64,000 bases of DNA from Phascolomyces articulosus. Taxonomy: Eukaryota; Mucoromycota; Mucoromycetes; Mucorales; Lichtheimiaceae. The stretch's first letter is position 1; each line of letters starts with the position of its first letter. The notes beneath the pieces are model-generated. The model did no database searches. It was not told where the DNA came from and worked only from the letters and a program-made list of their open reading frames with translations. Where the stretch lies: NCBI GenBank assembly GCA_025677815.1, contig JAIXMP010000015.1, positions 868,001 to 932,000 of the forward strand, in the 5' to 3' direction. A program made the translations under genes and the position numbers. Shown one piece after another: positions 59,280-64,000 of this stretch.

Positions 59280-60557
59280 ATGTCCATTGAAGATAAAAAA
59301 CAAAGTTCTTCTGCATTACAAGTTAATGCCATCAATGAAGAAGAAGCTAAATTTGGATCACGACTTTTAAATAATACTGATTCTGTTTTTGATCATAATG
59401 CTTGGTAAGAAAAAAAAATAGACAACGGGGGAACAACACCAATGTGCCATGGACAAAAAAAAAACTCAATGCCTCTAGTGGGTGGGGTTATCTAGGGATC
59501 ATGTAGAATGGGATGAAGCACATGAAAAATATGCACAAAGTCAACTTGAAAGACATCAAAATAGTCCTGTACCCAAAGAAGAACAAGGTATTTCTATCTT
59601 AGTGTATATATTTAAAGGATAAAAAGATTGAGAGTCCCTTTTTTTTATTGATAAATTATTTTTTTTTCACTTAGAACAATATTATGAACAAGCACCTGAA
59701 TTTTGGAACAAGTTTTATGAAAAGAATGAAAATCGATTTTTTAAGGATCGAAATTGGTTAAAACTTGAATTCCCTGAACTTTTTGAAACGACACGACCTG
59801 AGGTAAAAACCTATTTATTTTTTTTTGTTTTCAGCGAATAGAGAGTTTTCTTCATGTTATATTGATATATGATTTTTTTTAGGCTGGATCCAAACGAATT
59901 TTAGAAGTAGGTTGTGGTGCTGGCAATACTTTATTTCCATTATTACAACAAAATGAAAATCCGAATTTATTTATCTATGCTGCTGATTTTTCAAGTACGG
60001 CAATTCAAGTGGTCAAGAATAATGAATTATATGATACAACAAAAGCAAATGCTTTTGTTTGGGATTTAGCAAGTCAAGATTTACCAGAAACGATTGAAAT
60101 TGGTTCATTGGATATCATTGTTTTAATTTTTGTCTTTTCTGCACTTGCTCCTGAACAATGGGATCAAGCACTTTTAAATATTCACAAGGTAAATAATCAT
60201 CCTATATCGATATATCACTCTCTCTTTCTCCAATATACTAACTCTATTTTTTTTTTGGGAGAATAGCTATTGAAACCTGGAGGATTAGCGGTTTTTCGTG
60301 ATTATGGTCGACATGATCTTGCTCAACTTCGATTTAAAGAACGTCGATTATTAAGTGATAATTTTTATATTCGAGGAGATGGTACACGTGTTTACTTTTT
60401 TACATCTGAAGAAATTGAAATGATGTTTCAACAACAGGCTCCTGCACCTGGATTTGCTATTGAACAAAATGCAGTGGATCGTCGATTGATTGTAAATCGT
60501 GGTAAAAAATTGAAAATGTACCGTGTTTGGTTACAAGGCAAATTTAGAAAACTCTAA
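59280..60557 (+). CDS. tRNA (cytosine-32-N3) methyltransferase, METTL2/TRM140 family
   Basis: Five exons: 59280-59404, 59496-59587, 59675-59802, 59883-60188 and 60267-60557, giving 313 aa. It forms m3C at position 32 of tRNA-Thr (and others) with S-adenosylmethionine. The N-terminal [20 protein letters not shown] and VEWDEAH, then [20 protein letters not shown] and [15 protein letters not shown], are the family signature. SAM motif I is [10 protein letters not shown] (about 122-131). [20 protein letters not shown] and [18 protein letters not shown] follow, and the end [20 protein letters not shown] is typical. Unlike S. cerevisiae Trm140, it has no actin-binding N-terminal extension, so it is closer to animal METTL2. 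It converges with the PPP1R21-like gene, 204 bp between stops. Confidence 0.93.
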
Positions 60558-60761
60558 TAATAATAATAATAATAAAACGGATTGTTTCTAATATACAACT
60601 ATTTTATATTCGTCCATATAAAGTTTGATATAAAGATATTTTAATATATATAGAATGTGTGTGCGTGTAGAATAGAAGGGGGGAAAAGTGTTATTTGTTT
60701 ATATATATATATATATATTACTATGATTATGATTGTTATTAAAATTGGATATTGGGTTTAT

Positions 60762-63700
60762 TTATCGTTGAGCTTGTTGCATTTGTGCAATATATTGTTC
60801 AGTCATCTCTCGAAGTTGTTCTTGGTAATTCTTTTCAGTGGTATCCAATAATTCCTATATTTTTTTTACATCCTTCTTTAATAACTATCTTTTGAGGGAA
60901 AAAAAGTGGTAGATGATTTACCTGTGTTTTATTCAATTCTTTTTGTAACCGTTCTGTCTCGCCTATTAACCTATGATTTTCTTCTGTCTCAGTAGTTAAG
61001 CGATCTTTAAGGGTATCCACCATTTTAGCGAATCGTACTGCCTTACTATCAGCTAATTGTAACTATAACATTGTACTGTGAGTAAAAAAAAAAGACATCC
61101 AACAATGATTTCATTTTATTACCTTGTCTGTTAATTGTCGTACTTGGCTTTCATAATACGATTCCAACTCGAACATTCTCGCCTATTTTGAAAAAAAAAT
61201 TAGGATAGAGGGTTCATTTTTTTAAAGAGGATCTTTATTGTGTGATACAAACCTGAGAATCAGATGATTCAGATTTGACAATACCGTTAGTTTGTTTTTG
61301 TTTTTCCTCCTGATTTACTTCGCCATTCGTCGTTGTTGTTGTAATAGGTGATTCTTCGGAATGAGGTTCCGGGTTACCATCCATGGTATTTGAAACATCT
61401 TCTGGGGCATCTTCACCACGATAAACAAATACTTCATCCTCTTCTTCTTCCTCCTCCTCTTCTTTATTATTTTCTTGTGATTTATCGGGTGGGTATACAA
61501 AACTTTCATCTTCTTCCTCCTCTACTTCTTTTTGTTTTTCTTCTTGTGATGATGGTTTGGTATCAACGACTTGAGGTGTTAAATCAACCTGTGTTTCTTT
61601 ATCATCTGTCGTTTTGGAAGTAATTTCTTTTGCTTCATTTTCAAGTCTCTCATTGGTTGCTTTGGTAGTATTTAATTCTTGTTGTATAGTAACAAGATCA
61701 TTTGCCTAAATGTTTGTTTGTTTGTTATTAGAAAGATTTTTTTTTTATATTTATATCACAACCCTCCCCCATCTCAGTATCAATGCATCACTCCTTACTT
61801 GTTTCTTGATTTGTTCTTCCAATCGTATATTTTCTTGCTCTAATTGAACTATTCGTTCATGATCGCGTTGATCATTCAATTCTACTCGAAGTTGTTCTAT
61901 TGTCTTTTCCAACATCGCTATGTGTTCCACAGATTTTTCATCTCCTTGTTGCTTAGATGTCAATATTTCTTTTGTTCGTGCTTCGGATTCTTCCACACGT
62001 TTAACTAATGCTTGTGTTTGTTCAGACCATGTTTCACTTGATATTTTTAATTTGGCAGCAATTTCATGAGGTAATCCTTTTAATGATGTCTATGATTAAA
62101 TGGATTTTAGTTGGATAGGTTCTCGACTTTTTTTTTATAATAATGAAATGGCCAGACCCCCTCCTCCTCTTCCTTTTTTTCCCCCAACATTTCTGTCATA
62201 CACACAGGCCCTATAGGCTAGTTTTACCTGTTCACGTAAAGCATAAATGTAATTCTTTGCTTGTTCTTCCAAGACTTGTAATGCTTCACAAGCAGGAATA
62301 ACTTGTGTCAAACTTGGCTAATATTTTTTTAACAAAAATTTGGGATGAGAAAAAAAGAACGATGCAACAAAAAAAAGGACATATATACCTACCAGTTCTG
62401 AGGATTCATGCCCTTCCACATCACCCAATTTTGCTAATAAAATACTACGTAAACTTTCAATTTCTGATCGTAATTCAACATCATCTTGTTTCATATTGCT
62501 TTCTTGATCTTTTAACAACTTTGTCTTTCTATATAAATAACATACACATATATATATTAGCCTTGATGATCCATCCACTAGAATCCCCTATCCTCCTTTT
62601 TCTTCTTTTTTTCTTTTCCCAATGTATATCCTCAAATGATCAATTTACTCGGCCAATTCTTTTTTCAAACTTTCTAATTCAGTTTGAAGTGTAGATTTTT
62701 CTTGTTTTAATACTGCTGTTTGATCACGTCGATCCTTTTGCGTAGTGGATATTTCCACTTGTAATTCTTCAATACGTTTTTCAAAATTTTGTATTTGTAA
62801 ATGTAATCCATTGACATGTTCCGTATAAATATGACGGTTTTCAGAGAGTTCTTCATGTAATCGTTCTATTCAATAATCAAGAAATAAATAACATGTCCTT
62901 TTCAAAAAAAAAAAAAAAAAAAAAAAACTCTATACTCCCCCCCTTCCTATGATTTGTTTGCTTTGAATTTTTCTCTTATTCCATATCGTCACTACTATTA
63001 TCCCACTTACCATTCTCTTCAATCTTTTTCGCCAAGTCAACATTAGCAGCATCCAATGCTTGAGTGCTTTTTTCCAATTCTTTCTTTACAGCACCGCCAA
63101 GAAGTGAAAAATGGGATCCTTTCTATATATATATATATATAAATGAGAGAGAGATATTAGTTTTTGCCAAGTATACCTTTTCCTGCTTTTTTTCATAATT
63201 CATTTCACATATTACCTGTTCTCCATCTTGTACTGCTTCGATACGTTTTGTTAAACGTTCATTATGAAATGCCAATAAATCCAATTGTTCTTGTAACTAA
63301 ACCCATCACACATATATATTAAACCACAAATGATAACTATAATAATATCCCTTCTATATTACAATCATCCACCCTATTATTTTACCTTTCTCAATTCCTT
63401 TTCTTTTTCCTTTACATTTCCTTGTAATGAAGTGGTGGTGGATTGTTCCTAATTTCATTTATTTGATATTATCTTATTGAATCAATAGAATGAAGATATA
63501 TAAACCCCTCCCACTTTTCCTTCTTTAATATTCATCAAAGATACACACCTTAATAAGACCTTTCTTCAAAACCGTATGTTGTGCTTTCAATCTGGGCCAA
63601 GAAAAAAAAAGACATAAATATAACCTTGCCTTTCTCTTTCTCTTTCTCTCTAATACCTCCAGCACTCTATTTTTTTATTTTTTTTACCGAGAATATTCTT

Positions 63701-63997
63701 GTAAAAGCTTTTGATGTTTTTGTTGTAATTCTTCGGCCGATGTTGGAATGGCACCTATAAATAGATATAGATATCGTTAAAAAAAGTCGTCTTGATTAAA
63801 AAAAAAAACAGGAACAAGAAAGAGTAGACATTAAACAAATATCAAAATGAGTTGGGTTCTTATTTCCTTTCTCCCCACTCCAAACCTCCTCAATACATTG
63901 TGTTTATATTTAAAAAAGAAATTCTCTTTCATTGGTGTGGTTTGAAAAGAATGTCATAACATTATTTATATTTTTTTTTACCTGCATGAGCACTCAT
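60762..63997 (-). CDS. PPP1R21/KLRAQ-domain coiled-coil protein (FERRY-complex subunit homologue)
   Basis: Fourteen exons: 63997-63982, 63754-63688, 63591-63549, 63448-63386, 63296-63216, 63122-63011, 62865-62649, 62528-62393, 62317-62228, 62089-61799, 61705-61253, 61182-61123, 61062-60922 and 60854-60762, giving 620 aa. The N-terminal SAEELQQKHQKLLQEYSRLK, then AQHTVLKKGLI, matches the KLRAQ domain of human PPP1R21, as does KKIEENERLH further on. The C-terminal SYYESQVRQLTDKLQLADSK and NYQEQLREMTEQY match its TTKRAQ end. Almost the whole chain is coiled coil; a Glu-rich acidic insert lies in the long exon 61705-61253. In animals PPP1R21 is a subunit of the FERRY complex, linking Rab5 early endosomes to mRNA and ribosomes. 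The protein is shorter than human (780), lacking most of the middle globular part. The ATG is three bases from the window edge, so an upstream start cannot be excluded. Confidence 0.85.
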
Positions 63998-64000
63998 GAT

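Overview
The window is eukaryotic nuclear DNA from a filamentous fungus, most probably an early-diverging lineage of the Mucoromycota/Mucorales type. It is strongly A+T-rich. Genes are broken by many short introns (mostly about 50-150 nt) with GTAAGT-like donors and TAG acceptors. The gene set includes families typical of Mucorales or lost from yeasts: a rhizoferrin-type NIS siderophore synthetase relic, a Frizzled receptor with an intact cysteine-rich domain, and dysbindin and PPP1R21 homologues. No bacterial operons, CRISPR arrays, rRNA genes, intact tRNA genes or intact transposons were found. I rebuilt the gene models by hand from splice sites, reading phase and family alignment from memory; spliced lengths are exact multiples of three wherever a complete model is given.

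Layout, left to right: the end of an unidentified gene (1-324); siderophore-iron MFS transporter (2797-5567 +); a PSDP-repeat, possibly tail-anchored protein (6391-6873 -); a 4 kb gene-free stretch; CCT2 chaperonin beta (11223-13530 +); a secreted large-subunit catalase (13771-16438 -); a dysbindin-like protein (17361-19178 +) meeting a secreted aspartic protease (19191-20661 -) with 12 bp between stop codons; poly(A)-binding protein (22134-24749 +); a mitochondrial ICT1-type peptidyl-tRNA hydrolase (24973-25661 +); a HET-domain ORF broken by one in-frame TGA (25947-27710 -); a DUF423/TMEM256 protein (28702-29227 -); RFT1 (32399-34507 +); a secreted unknown (35479-36478 +); a membrane-anchored SDR (37067-38725 -); a decayed NIS synthetase (about 38976-40560 -); an Rsc58-like chromatin-remodelling subunit (42379-44635 +); uS4/RPS9 (44916-45568 +); a Frizzled receptor (46560-49456 -); protein O-mannosyltransferase PMT4 (50071-54063 -); a homeodomain factor (54725-56761 -); a METTL2/TRM140-type tRNA methyltransferase (59280-60557 +); and a PPP1R21/KLRAQ coiled-coil protein (60762-63997 -).

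Neighbours are not organised as one pathway. Some themes recur: iron uptake (transporter plus NIS relic), translation (PABP, ICT1, uS4, tRNA m3C methylase), ER glycosylation (RFT1, PMT4) and endosome/lysosome biology (dysbindin, PPP1R21). The observations most worth checking are the ten-cysteine Frizzled receptor, the TGA replacing the conserved Trp of the HET domain, the eroded NIS synthetase beside a working siderophore importer, the 4-nt tandem splice donor in the secreted-protein gene, and the A-rich leader of the PABP mRNA.
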